Below, piece by piece: positions 16,303 through 24,406 of a DNA stretch of 64,000 nt. The stretch's first letter is position 1, and the number at the start of each line of letters is the position of its first letter. The DNA lies in contig NZ_MLFP01000006.1 in assembly GCF_002095465.1 (NCBI RefSeq), positions 62,001 to 126,000 of the forward strand, given 5' to 3'. The DNA comes from Pantoea rodasii (lineage in GTDB: Bacteria; Pseudomonadota; Gammaproteobacteria; Enterobacterales; Enterobacteriaceae). A program made the position numbers and the translations under genes. The notes beneath the pieces were generated by a model. The model was not told where the DNA came from and did no database searches. It saw only the letters and a list, made by a program, of their open reading frames with translations.

Positions 16303-19300
16303 TCACCAGTTACGCAAGGTCACGTAAAATACCGGCGTCAGGAACAGACCAAACAGCGTCACGCCCAACATGCCCGAGAACACCGTAATACCGGTGACAC
16401 CGCGCACTTCCGCACCGGCACCTTCACCCAGAATCAGTGGAACGGTCCCGGCAATAAAGGCGATGGAGGTCATCACAATTGGGCGCAAACGCAGGCGACA
16501 GGCTTCCAGCGCTGACTCGACAATCCCTTTACCCTGCATCTCCAGCTCGCGGGCGAACTCGACGATAAGAATCGCGTTCTTACACGCCAGCCCCATCAGC
16601 ACCACCAAACCAACCTGCACAAACACGTTGTTATCGCCGCCGGTGAGCCACACGCCGACCAACGCCGACAGCATGGTGATCGGCACAATCAGGATCACCG
16701 CCAGCGGCAGCGTCCAGCTCTCATACAGCGCCGCCAGCACCAGGAACGCCAACAGCACGGCGACCGGGAAGACGATAAACGCAGTGTTGCCTTGCGTGGC
16801 CTGTTGATAGCTCAGGTCGGTCCATTCGATGTTCATGCCATTCGGCAATACCTGGCCCGACATCGCTTCCAACTTCTCCATTGCCTGCGCAGAAGAGAGC
16901 ACGCGTGGATCGGCATCACCAATCAGATCCGCCGCCGGATAGCCGTTATAGCGAATCACCGGATCGGGACCGTAGGTGGTGGTGATATTGACCATACTGC
17001 CAATCGGCACCATCTCGCCCTGATTGTTGCGGGTACGCAGATTAGCAATATCCTGCACGCTGTTACGGAAATCACCGTCCGCCTGCGCCATCACACGCCA
17101 GGTACGACCAAACTTGTTGAAGTCGTTGACGTAAGAGGAGCCCAGATATACCTGCAGGGTACTGAACAGGTCGGTTAGCGATACGCCCTGTGCCTTAGCT
17201 TTATCACGATCGACCTGCACATCCAGCTGCGGCACGTTGGCCTGATACGAGGAGATCGGGAACATCATGCCCGGCGTCTGCATTACCGCTCCGGAAAGGG
17301 TATTGATGGCGGTTTGCAGTGCACCGTACCCTAAGCCCGCACGATCCTGCACATACAGCGAGTAACCCGAACCCTGGCCCAGACCCAGAATCGGCGGTGG
17401 CATAATCGAGAAGCCAAAGCCTTGCTGGATTTTGGAAATTTTCGCGTTGATCTCGGCGTTAATTTCCGCCGCGCTGCGGGTACGCTCGTTAAACGGCTTC
17501 AGGCCAAAGAACACGGTTCCGGTATTCGGCGTATTGGTAAACTGCAACGCGTTCAGACCAGGGAAGGCGACGGAATACGCCACGCCTTCGGTGTTCATGC
17601 CGATCTCGCTCATCTTACGAATCACTTCATCGGTGCGCGCCAGTGATGAGCCTTCCGGCATTTTCACGCCACCAATCAGGTACAGCTTATCTTGCGTGGG
17701 GATAAAGCCGCCCGGTACGGTGTGGAACATAAAGCCCGCGCCCGCCAGTAACAGCACATACACGCCAAACACCGCGCCACGACGACGCAGGGTTTTGCCC
17801 ACCATCGACTCGTAGCCGTCCGAACTGCGCTGGAAGAAGCGGTTGAACGGACGGAACAGCCAGCCGAGCAAGCGATCAATTACTCGCGTCGGCATATCTT
17901 TCGGCGCGTCGTGCGCTTTCAGCAGCTTGGCGGCCAGCGCCGGAGAGAGCGTCAGTGAGTTGATGGCGGAGATCACCGTGGAAATGGCGATCGTCACCGC
18001 AAACTGCTTGTAGAACTGCCCGGTCACGCCCGACAGGAACGCCATCGGCACGAACACCGCACACAGCACCAGCGCGATAGCGATAATCGGCCCCGAAACC
18101 TCACGCATCGCCTGATGCGCTGCCGCCGTCGGCGACAGGCCCATCGCGATATTACGTTCGACGTTCTCGACCACCACGATGGCGTCATCCACCACGATGC
18201 CGATGGCCAACACCAGCCCGAATAGACTCAGGGTGTTGAGTGAGAAGCCGAGCAGATACAGCACGCTGAACGTACCCACCACCGAAACCGGCACGGCCAG
18301 CAACGGGATGATGGAGGCGCGCCAGGTTTGCAGGAACAGGATCACCACCAGCACCACCAGCACAATCGCTTCAAACAGCGTTTGCACTACGGCGCGGATC
18401 GAGTCTCGCACGAACACCGTTGGGTCGTACGGCGCGGCCCACTGCACATCGTCCGGGAAACGAGTCGCCAGTTCAGCCATCTTGTCGCGCACGGCGTTAG
18501 ACAGATCGATGGCGTTAGCGCCCGGTGCCTGGAAGATACCGATACCCACCGCGTCTTTGTTGTTCAACTGCGAACGCAGGGCGTAGCTGCCGGAACCCAT
18601 CTCAATACGTGCCACGTCACGCAGGCGCACCAGCGAGCCGTCATCGGCGGTTTTCAGGATGATATTGCCGAACTGCTCTTCACTCTCCAGACGGCCCTGC
18701 GTGTTAATCGACAGCAGAAAGTCGCTGGCCTTTTTGGTCGGCTCTGCGCCTAACTGGCCGGCAGACACCTGCACGTTCTGCTCCTGCATGGCACTGACCA
18801 CATCCGAGGCCGTCATACCGCGAGACGCCACCTTGTTGGGATCGAGCCATACGCGCATGGCGTACTCACCGGCACCGAAGATCTGAATCTGACCGACGCC
18901 CGGCAGGCGAGCCAGCTCATCTTTCACCTTCAGCGTGGCGTAGTTGCGCAGATACAGTGAGTCATACTTGCCCTTCGGCGAGAACATGTGCACCACCAGC
19001 GTCAGCGTCGGTGACATCTTCTGCGTGGTCAGACCGAGTTGACGCACCTCTTCCGGCAAGCGGGCTTCCGCCTGTGCCACACGGTTCTGCACCTGAACCT
19101 GCGCCTGATCGGGATCGGTACCTGGACGGAAGGTCACGGTGGTGACCAGCACGCCATCAGAACCGGCCACCGACTTCATGTACATCATGTTTTCGACCCC
19201 GTTGATCGCCTCTTCCAGCGGCGTTGCCACTGAATCTGCAATCACTTTGGGGTTGGCACCAGGATACTCTGCGCGCACCTGCACGCTGGGTGGCACCACA

Positions 19301-19416
19301 TTGGGATATTCACTGATCGGCAGCAGCGGTATGGCGATCAGTCCGGTAGTAAATATCAAAATCGACAGCACCGCCGCGAAGATCGGTCGGTCGATAAAAA
19401 AGCGGGAGAAATCCAT
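16303..19416 (-). CDS. oqxB: RND efflux pump inner-membrane transporter OqxB
   Basis: Proton-driven multidrug transporter (quinolones, quinoxalines and other drugs in Klebsiella). 1037 residues as read, with long identity to OqxB from MDFSRFFIDRPIFAAVL onward, including the proton-relay segment LVLAIGIVVDDAIVVVENVE. The end TLRNW-stop is off: one extra A at 16310-16311 gives RKLVTRKQPDAEVQTV and a stop at 16265, as in OqxB. That loss of the last 16 or so residues is probably a base-call error. It lies 18 bp downstream of oqxA in one operon. Confidence 0.95.
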   Translation of the reverse strand: MDFSRFFIDRPIFAAVLSILIFTTGLIAIPLLPISEYPNVVPPSVQVRAEYPGANPKVIADSVATPLEEAINGVENMMYMKSVAGSDGVLVTTVTFRPGTDPDQAQVQVQNRVAQAEARLPEEVRQLGLTTQKMSPTLTLVVHMFSPKGKYDSLYLRNYATLKVKDELARLPGVGQIQIFGAGEYAMRVWLDPNKVASRGMTASDVVSAMQEQNVQVSAGQLGAEPTKKASDFLLSINTQGRLESEEQFGNIILKTADDGSLVRLRDVARIEMGSGSYALRSQLNNKDAVGIGIFQAPGANAIDLSNAVRDKMAELATRFPDDVQWAAPYDPTVFVRDSIRAVVQTLFEAIVLVVLVVILFLQTWRASIIPLLAVPVSVVGTFSVLYLLGFSLNTLSLFGLVLAIGIVVDDAIVVVENVERNIAMGLSPTAAAHQAMREVSGPIIAIALVLCAVFVPMAFLSGVTGQFYKQFAVTIAISTVISAINSLTLSPALAAKLLKAHDAPKDMPTRVIDRLLGWLFRPFNRFFQRSSDGYESMVGKTLRRRGAVFGVYVLLLAGAGFMFHTVPGGFIPTQDKLYLIGGVKMPEGSSLARTDEVIRKMSEIGMNTEGVAYSVAFPGLNALQFTNTPNTGTVFFGLKPFNERTRSAAEINAEINAKISKIQQGFGFSIMPPPILGLGQGSGYSLYVQDRAGLGYGALQTAINTLSGAVMQTPGMMFPISSYQANVPQLDVQVDRDKAKAQGVSLTDLFSTLQVYLGSSYVNDFNKFGRTWRVMAQADGDFRNSVQDIANLRTRNNQGEMVPIGSMVNITTTYGPDPVIRYNGYPAADLIGDADPRVLSSAQAMEKLEAMSGQVLPNGMNIEWTDLSYQQATQGNTAFIVFPVAVLLAFLVLAALYESWTLPLAVILIVPITMLSALVGVWLTGGDNNVFVQVGLVVLMGLACKNAILIVEFARELEMQGKGIVESALEACRLRLRPIVMTSIAFIAGTVPLILGEGAGAEVRGVTGITVFSGMLGVTLFGLFLTPVFYVTLRNW

Positions 19417-19434
19417 AACAGGCAGTCTCGATTA

Positions 19435-20589
19435 TTATTGAGCGGAGCGCATTGCCACCGGCTGAGCTTTCACCGGCATGCCAGGCATGAAGACTTTCTG
19501 CAGGCCATTGACGATCACTTTGTCACCCGGCTTCAAACCGGATTGCACAATGCGCAGGCCATCAGCCAACTCGCCAGCCTGAATATCACGACGCTCGGCT
19601 TTACCCTGCGCATCGACCACATAGACGTATTTACGATCCTGATCGGTCAGCACTGCTTTATCGTCCACTAACAGCGCGTTAAACGCGGCACTGCCCGGCA
19701 GACGCACGCGAGCAAACAGACCGGGTGTAAATTGACGTTCATGATTCTCCAGCGAGGCGCGCATGCGAATGGTGCCGGTGCTGGCGGTGAGTTGGTTATC
19801 GAGGAAATCGACGGTGCCGTGATGCGGATAACCTTGTTCACCGGTTAGTGCGATTTCCACCGGCAGCGAACCCCGATTTTGGCCCTGACGCGCCATCCCC
19901 TGATACTGCAGATAGGTGGCTTCATCGACATCGAAATAGACATACATACGATCCTGCGACACCAGCGTGGTGAGCACGCTGGCACTGTCGCCGGCGGTCA
20001 CCAGGTTACCGGTGGTGATCATCGCGCGGCTGGCGCGTCCATCAATCGGTGCGGTGACGCGGGTAAAGTCGAGGTTCAACTGCGCCATATCCACAGCGGC
20101 CTGCGCGGAGAGCACGTTGGCCTGCGCCTGGCTGGCGGCAGAACGACGCTGTTCCCACTCTTCACGTGACACCACATTAGTGCCAATCAGTTTATCGGTA
20201 CGCGCCGATTCACTGCGTGCCAGCGAAGCCTGACTGCGCGCCGTGGCGAGTTCGGCTTGTGCCTGCTCTAAGGTGGCGCGATAGGTGCGGTCATCAATGG
20301 TGAACAGCACCTGACCCTTTTTCACGTCATCGCCTTCACGATAGTTAACCTGATCGATGTAGCCAGAAACGCGGGGGCGCAGTTGCACACTCTGCACCGC
20401 TTCAAAGCGACCATTGAAGCTATCCCACTGGCTGACTTTTTGTTCAACCACCTGCGCGACACTCACTTCGGGTGGGGGCGGGGGAGCGTTTTGCGCCACA
20501 CCTCGATCGCAACCGGCCAGCAGGCTTCCCAGCAACATCACTCCTGACAGGCTTACCGCCCGACGAACCCCATATGTTTGCAGATGCAT
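19435..20589 (-). CDS. oqxA: RND efflux membrane-fusion lipoprotein OqxA
   Basis: Periplasmic adaptor of the OqxAB pump. 384 residues from ATG 20589 (GGAA upstream); lipobox LLAGC, then barrel-sandwich (LRPRVSGYIDQVNYREGD), alpha-hairpin (LEQAQAELATARSQASLAR) and beta-barrel parts, ending GLQKVFMPGMPVKAQPVAM as in OqxA. No outer-membrane channel is encoded nearby, so TolC is presumably used. Divergent from rarA across about 310 bp holding shared inverted repeats. Confidence 0.94.
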   Translation of the reverse strand: MHLQTYGVRRAVSLSGVMLLGSLLAGCDRGVAQNAPPPPPEVSVAQVVEQKVSQWDSFNGRFEAVQSVQLRPRVSGYIDQVNYREGDDVKKGQVLFTIDDRTYRATLEQAQAELATARSQASLARSESARTDKLIGTNVVSREEWEQRRSAASQAQANVLSAQAAVDMAQLNLDFTRVTAPIDGRASRAMITTGNLVTAGDSASVLTTLVSQDRMYVYFDVDEATYLQYQGMARQGQNRGSLPVEIALTGEQGYPHHGTVDFLDNQLTASTGTIRMRASLENHERQFTPGLFARVRLPGSAAFNALLVDDKAVLTDQDRKYVYVVDAQGKAERRDIQAGELADGLRIVQSGLKPGDKVIVNGLQKVFMPGMPVKAQPVAMRSAQ

Positions 20590-20654
20590 TGTTGTTATTC
20601 CGCTTTGGTGTGAAAAAAGAAAGGACATGTACGAAAAATCTGCAACTTTTAAGA

Positions 20655-20809
20655 TTGCATTAAAACGCGATGAGTGTAGGCTTCTGCAAACCGCATCTGC
20701 AAGAATATCTGATACACTTTATGTGCTGTTTTGATCAATTCGTTTCAGAGGGGCAAAACCCCTACGGCGAGTGCGGCATTTAATGCAATAATAAAACTTG
20801 CATTAAATG
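20655..20809. promoter_or_regulatory. repeated TTGCATTAAA motif, candidate OqxR/RarA control sites
   Basis: A 12-bp perfect inverted repeat, CATTTAATGCAA (20777-20788) and TTGCATTAAATG (20798-20809), lies 9 bp apart between oqxA and rarA. A third copy of the half site TTGCATTAAA is at 20655-20664, near the oqxA start. Sites shared by both divergent promoters suit a common regulator such as the Rrf2 repressor OqxR; that assignment is an inference. The rest of the 310-bp gap shows nothing else. Confidence 0.55.
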
Positions 20810-20841
20810 TCATAGTCAGTCACCCTTAAAGTGTAATTGCA

Positions 20842-20869
20842 ACTGATACTGATACTGATACTGATACTG
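20842..20869 (+). repeat. ACTGAT hexanucleotide repeat in the rarA leader
   Basis: Four full tandem copies of ACTGAT plus ACTG, lying 30-58 bp before the rarA start. Copy number could vary by slippage and alter promoter or leader geometry. Confidence 0.85.
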
Positions 20870-20899
20870 TTCGTTAAGGCGACGGGAGAGAATGGGATG

Positions 20900-21244
20900 A
20901 TGAGCGACGCATTTATTCACGATCTGATCGACTGGATTGATAACAACATTGAAGCACGTCTGGATCTGGACACCGTAGCAGGGCGCGCCGGTTACTCGAA
21001 ATGGCACCTGCAACGTATGTTCAAAGAGCACACCGGCTATCCGCTGGGTGAGTACATCCGTAATAAGAAGTTGAAAAAATCGGCGGACCGTCTGACAACC
21101 ACCAACGAACCGATCCTCAATGTGGCGATCTCACTGGGATTTGATTCGCAGCAGTCGTTCAATCGCAGCTTTAAACGCCAGTTCGGTGTTGCGCCAGGTG
21201 CATGGCGTCGACATGCCGTTCCTGCCGCCAGCGCGATGCAGTAA
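20900..21244 (+). CDS. rarA: AraC-type activator RarA
   Basis: 114 residues, only the double helix-turn-helix of the MarA/SoxS/RamA class (AGYSKWHLQRMFKEHTG, ISLGFDSQQSFNRSFKRQFG). In Klebsiella and Enterobacter RarA sits divergent from oqxAB and activates it and acrAB. Same arrangement here. Start at ATG 20900 (20897 also possible), with GGGAGAG upstream. Small AraC activators of this kind are controlled mainly by their own abundance. A terminator follows. Confidence 0.88.
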   Translation: MSDAFIHDLIDWIDNNIEARLDLDTVAGRAGYSKWHLQRMFKEHTGYPLGEYIRNKKLKKSADRLTTTNEPILNVAISLGFDSQQSFNRSFKRQFGVAPGAWRRHAVPAASAMQ

Positions 21245-21255
21245 CACCTCCGCCA

Positions 21256-21284
21256 GGGCCAGCCATGCTGGCCCGCGTTTTTCT
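21256..21284 (+). terminator. rarA terminator
   Basis: Eight-bp stem GGGCCAGC / GCTGGCCC, loop CAT, followed by GCGTTTTTCT. Confidence 0.85.
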
Positions 21285-21332
21285 CCGCGATAAAACTGCT
21301 ATTATCGGCGTCCTGCCTCTCAGGATGTCACT

Positions 21333-21767
21333 ATGTCAAAGAAACTCTGGATTGGATTAATACTCGCGCTGGCTGCAACATGGGCCGGGCTGAAACCGCA
21401 TTCAGGCGGTAAAACTGCTGCACATAATGACGACATTGCGCAACTCACCGAGGCCAACACCGTCGCTCGCTGGCTGCAGCAGCATCATAAACTCCCCGAT
21501 TTATATCTCACCAAAGGTGAAGCGCGTCGTCAGGGCTGGAACCCGAGCAAAGGCGATTTGTGTAACGTATTGCCGGGCCGGGCGATTGGTGGCGATCGTT
21601 TTAGCAATCGTGAGCAGCGCCTGCCAATGCAACAAGGAAGGCAGTGGTATGAAGCCGATGTGAATTACGACTGCGGCCACCGCGATGCCGATCGTCTGCT
21701 TTACTCTTCTGATGGCCTGATTTTTCTCACCACCGATCACTATCGCAGCTTCAAACAGGTGAACTAA
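21333..21767 (+). CDS. secreted barnase-family ribonuclease
   Basis: 144 residues with an N-terminal signal/anchor (LWIGLILALAATWAGL), then the barnase fold. By alignment with Bacillus barnase the catalytic set is complete: Lys61 (LTKGEA), Glu94 (FSNREQRLP), Arg121 (DADRLLYSSDG) and His136 (TTDHYRSF). Two Cys (77 and 114), absent from barnase, could form a disulfide after export. Guanyl-preferring RNA cleavage is expected. The next gene, 2 bp on, is its inhibitor. Could act against other cells or as a secreted nutrient-scavenging enzyme. Confidence 0.92.
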   Translation: MSKKLWIGLILALAATWAGLKPHSGGKTAAHNDDIAQLTEANTVARWLQQHHKLPDLYLTKGEARRQGWNPSKGDLCNVLPGRAIGGDRFSNREQRLPMQQGRQWYEADVNYDCGHRDADRLLYSSDGLIFLTTDHYRSFKQVN

Positions 21768-21769
21768 CC

Positions 21770-22048
21770 ATGTTGACGCTCTCTTTTGATTTCCAGCAGC
21801 TGGCCGATCGCCAGGCATTTTACCGTGAGTTTGTGGCGCAAAGCGGCTGTAGCGGTGAGTTTGGCTGCAATCTGGATGCGCTGTGGGACTGGCTGACCGG
21901 CGGTATGATACTGCCCGCCACGATCCATCTCAGGCATGCGGAAAGCGCCAGCGAACAGGCGGAGTTTGCGCCAGTGCTGGCGTTGTTAGAAGAAGCGGCG
22001 CAGCAGCTGCAAGGCGAGCTGCGCCTGATACGCGAATTAGGCGTGTAA
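21770..22048 (+). CDS. barstar-family ribonuclease inhibitor
   Basis: 92 residues. The barnase-binding helix NLDALWDWLTG with both key Asp residues is present. It is coupled to the ribonuclease gene (stop to ATG 2 bp), so enzyme and cytoplasmic inhibitor are made together, which protects the producer before export. Its end overlaps the end of the convergent srfC by 12 bp. Confidence 0.92.
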   Translation: MLTLSFDFQQLADRQAFYREFVAQSGCSGEFGCNLDALWDWLTGGMILPATIHLRHAESASEQAEFAPVLALLEEAAQQLQGELRLIRELGV

Positions 22049-24406
22049 CGGTAACAGCAGAATGGTCAGCATCTGACGGGCGTTAGCCGGTAAATCACCC
22101 CCGCCGGTATAACCGTTGTTTTCCACGATCACCGAATTCAAGCCCACCAGCCAGTCGTAAATGTAGTAGGCGGTGTGATTGGCCGGAGCGGCGGAGAGGC
22201 GCGTCAGCCGCTGGCCTGACGAGAAGCTCACGCTCGGCGCAGGTGGACGCGCGAAGATGGTTTGTCCGCGATTAACCCGACTCTCCGGGCGCTCGCTTTC
22301 CGGGCGCTGTAAGAAACCTAGCCAGGCGACAAAATCGCCCAACACCGTCATCGCACGGGACACCTGACGATCGGTACGCGCTTCATGTGCGCTGGCTTGG
22401 GCATCCGGCTCATTAAGCGCGCTTTGCAGTTTGCTCAGCACCTTGAGGCGGAAACTGGCGGTAATCAGCTCTTCTACCAGCAACTCCATGGTGGGTTTAT
22501 CGACGTTAAGCAGCACCAGCAAACTGCGGCTTTCCGGCAGCTGGCGCAGATGTTCCAGCCACAGCGCAAACACCTGCTGCGGGAACTGTTGATCGCGCTG
22601 ACCACTGCTGCGCGGTTCCGCTGGCGCTACCGGCTCGTCTTTGAACAGGTCAAACTCAAAACCGATGCCGAAATAGCTTTGATCGGCAGCCGCCGTTTTG
22701 GCGCTGTGCTGGGACAGGTTAGCGCTGCTTTGGCTCAGCCACAGCTGACGCACTGCTTCACGCGAAGGCTGCAAACGCTCCAGCAATTCGCCGTGTAAGC
22801 CGGTGCGATGCTGTAAACATTTCAGCAGCGTATCGGATATGGCCTGTTTGCGCGCGGCTTGTTCTGGCGTCGCGCTCGATTCGGTCCACGGCTGCAACCG
22901 CTCCACCAGCTTCTGCTGTAAGGTGCTGAGCTGCTGAGCCAGGCGGTCACGTCGCGCCTCCGGCTGCATTTCATCCTGCAACCAGCTGCCCATACGATCC
23001 ACGCCAGCGCGATCCAATGCCAGCATCGATCCCCAGCTCTGCCCCGGCTGACCAATCTGGCGCTGTACCGCTTCATCAACATTGATCTGCTGTTGCTGAT
23101 AGCGCGCATCGTGCGGGGTAATCGCCCAAATCAGGCGCGGTTTCTCGCCGCTGGCCGCTACGGTTTGATGGATATGCCATTCGCGCAGTGCGTTAACCGC
23201 GATGTCGGTATCCTGACGCTGGCTGGCTGCGGTACAAATCAGCATCAGATCGATGCCCTGACGCGCAGCGTATAAACCCGGCAGCAGCGCGCGTTTCTGA
23301 TCCAACAGTGTGGCTCGCAGCGCATCACGCTTGCGTAGTTGTGCCAGTTCCTCTTGCTGTCCCTGATCGGACGGCTGACCCGGCGCAGGTAACTCCAGCA
23401 TGTCGGCTTCATCGTACAGCGCCTGACGGGGAGTGGAACTCAGCGGGATGGTGATTTCCAGCGTCAGCAGCGCCAGTAAACCCAGCGGCACCGGCTGCGG
23501 CTTACCGACGCGATTGGCGACGATCGGGCAGACTTCAATCATCTCCTGCCAATCGGCATCGCTGCCGATCAGCTTTTCCGCCGGCAAGGAAGCATCGTCA
23601 GTGAGCAAGCTGAGCGGGGCCAGCAGGCGCGGTGCCTGACGCAGCTGGTGGCGCAGATGCAGCAGATTGCGCAGCTGTTCGTTTAGCGCGACCTGATTCG
23701 GCCACAGCAGGGCAAACAGTTGCACGCGATCATCGACGTTCAGCCATGGCGCCAGTGCGATCGCCTGCGGCCAGAAGTGGCGATCCAGCACCTCCGCGTG
23801 ACGATGCTGACGGCGGCTCCAGGCCCACAAAGTGATCAGAGCATCGCTGTCGAGGCCGGGTTCCGGCTCGTCCTGGCGATGGCGCTGCAAACGCTGCAGC
23901 GCGGCATCGATCACTGCGGTATCCGGTTGCTCTTCGGTTTTCGCGCACGCCAATGCCAGCCGTACCAGCTCGACATCGCTGAGTAAGGTCATCTCCAGCG
24001 GCCAGGCACTGGATTGCGCCTCGCGCTGATGACTGAAGCGCGTGGCAATCGCGAAATCAAGATTGCCAGGGTTAATGTTCTGGAAGTAGTTAACCACTTT
24101 ATCGCCAAGGCGGGCGATCAGCTGACCTTGCGCATCCCCGACCATTTCGCTCAGCAGCCAGGCTTTGCCCGCCTGCGATTGACCAAATAGTGCCAGGGTC
24201 ACGGGGCGCGCTAACTGGCGCGCCAGCGCATGGCTTTCCACGCGGGCGCGACGCAGTTGCAGCTGCAGCGTATCGGCTTCCATCGCCAGACGCGGAGCAT
24301 GGGCTTGATGGGTATCGATCCAGTTCAGTGCCCCGTCCAGCGTCTCCTGCATCAGGCTCAGACGTTTGGCGGGCGTAACAGAGGTGGCTCTCTTGGCAGT
24401 TCTCAT
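22037..24406 (-). CDS. srfC: SrfC-like protein
   Basis: 789 residues, the third gene of srfABC. Near residues 72-82 it has a degenerate P-loop (FGQSQAGKA), suggesting nucleotide binding of the dynamin/GTPase type, followed by long helical regions. The Salmonella homologue is called a putative virulence effector regulated with SPI-2, but its biochemistry is not established. The ATG overlaps the srfB end by 4 bp. Confidence 0.85.
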   Translation of the reverse strand: MRTAKRATSVTPAKRLSLMQETLDGALNWIDTHQAHAPRLAMEADTLQLQLRRARVESHALARQLARPVTLALFGQSQAGKAWLLSEMVGDAQGQLIARLGDKVVNYFQNINPGNLDFAIATRFSHQREAQSSAWPLEMTLLSDVELVRLALACAKTEEQPDTAVIDAALQRLQRHRQDEPEPGLDSDALITLWAWSRRQHRHAEVLDRHFWPQAIALAPWLNVDDRVQLFALLWPNQVALNEQLRNLLHLRHQLRQAPRLLAPLSLLTDDASLPAEKLIGSDADWQEMIEVCPIVANRVGKPQPVPLGLLALLTLEITIPLSSTPRQALYDEADMLELPAPGQPSDQGQQEELAQLRKRDALRATLLDQKRALLPGLYAARQGIDLMLICTAASQRQDTDIAVNALREWHIHQTVAASGEKPRLIWAITPHDARYQQQQINVDEAVQRQIGQPGQSWGSMLALDRAGVDRMGSWLQDEMQPEARRDRLAQQLSTLQQKLVERLQPWTESSATPEQAARKQAISDTLLKCLQHRTGLHGELLERLQPSREAVRQLWLSQSSANLSQHSAKTAAADQSYFGIGFEFDLFKDEPVAPAEPRSSGQRDQQFPQQVFALWLEHLRQLPESRSLLVLLNVDKPTMELLVEELITASFRLKVLSKLQSALNEPDAQASAHEARTDRQVSRAMTVLGDFVAWLGFLQRPESERPESRVNRGQTIFARPPAPSVSFSSGQRLTRLSAAPANHTAYYIYDWLVGLNSVIVENNGYTGGGDLPANARQMLTILLLPLHA

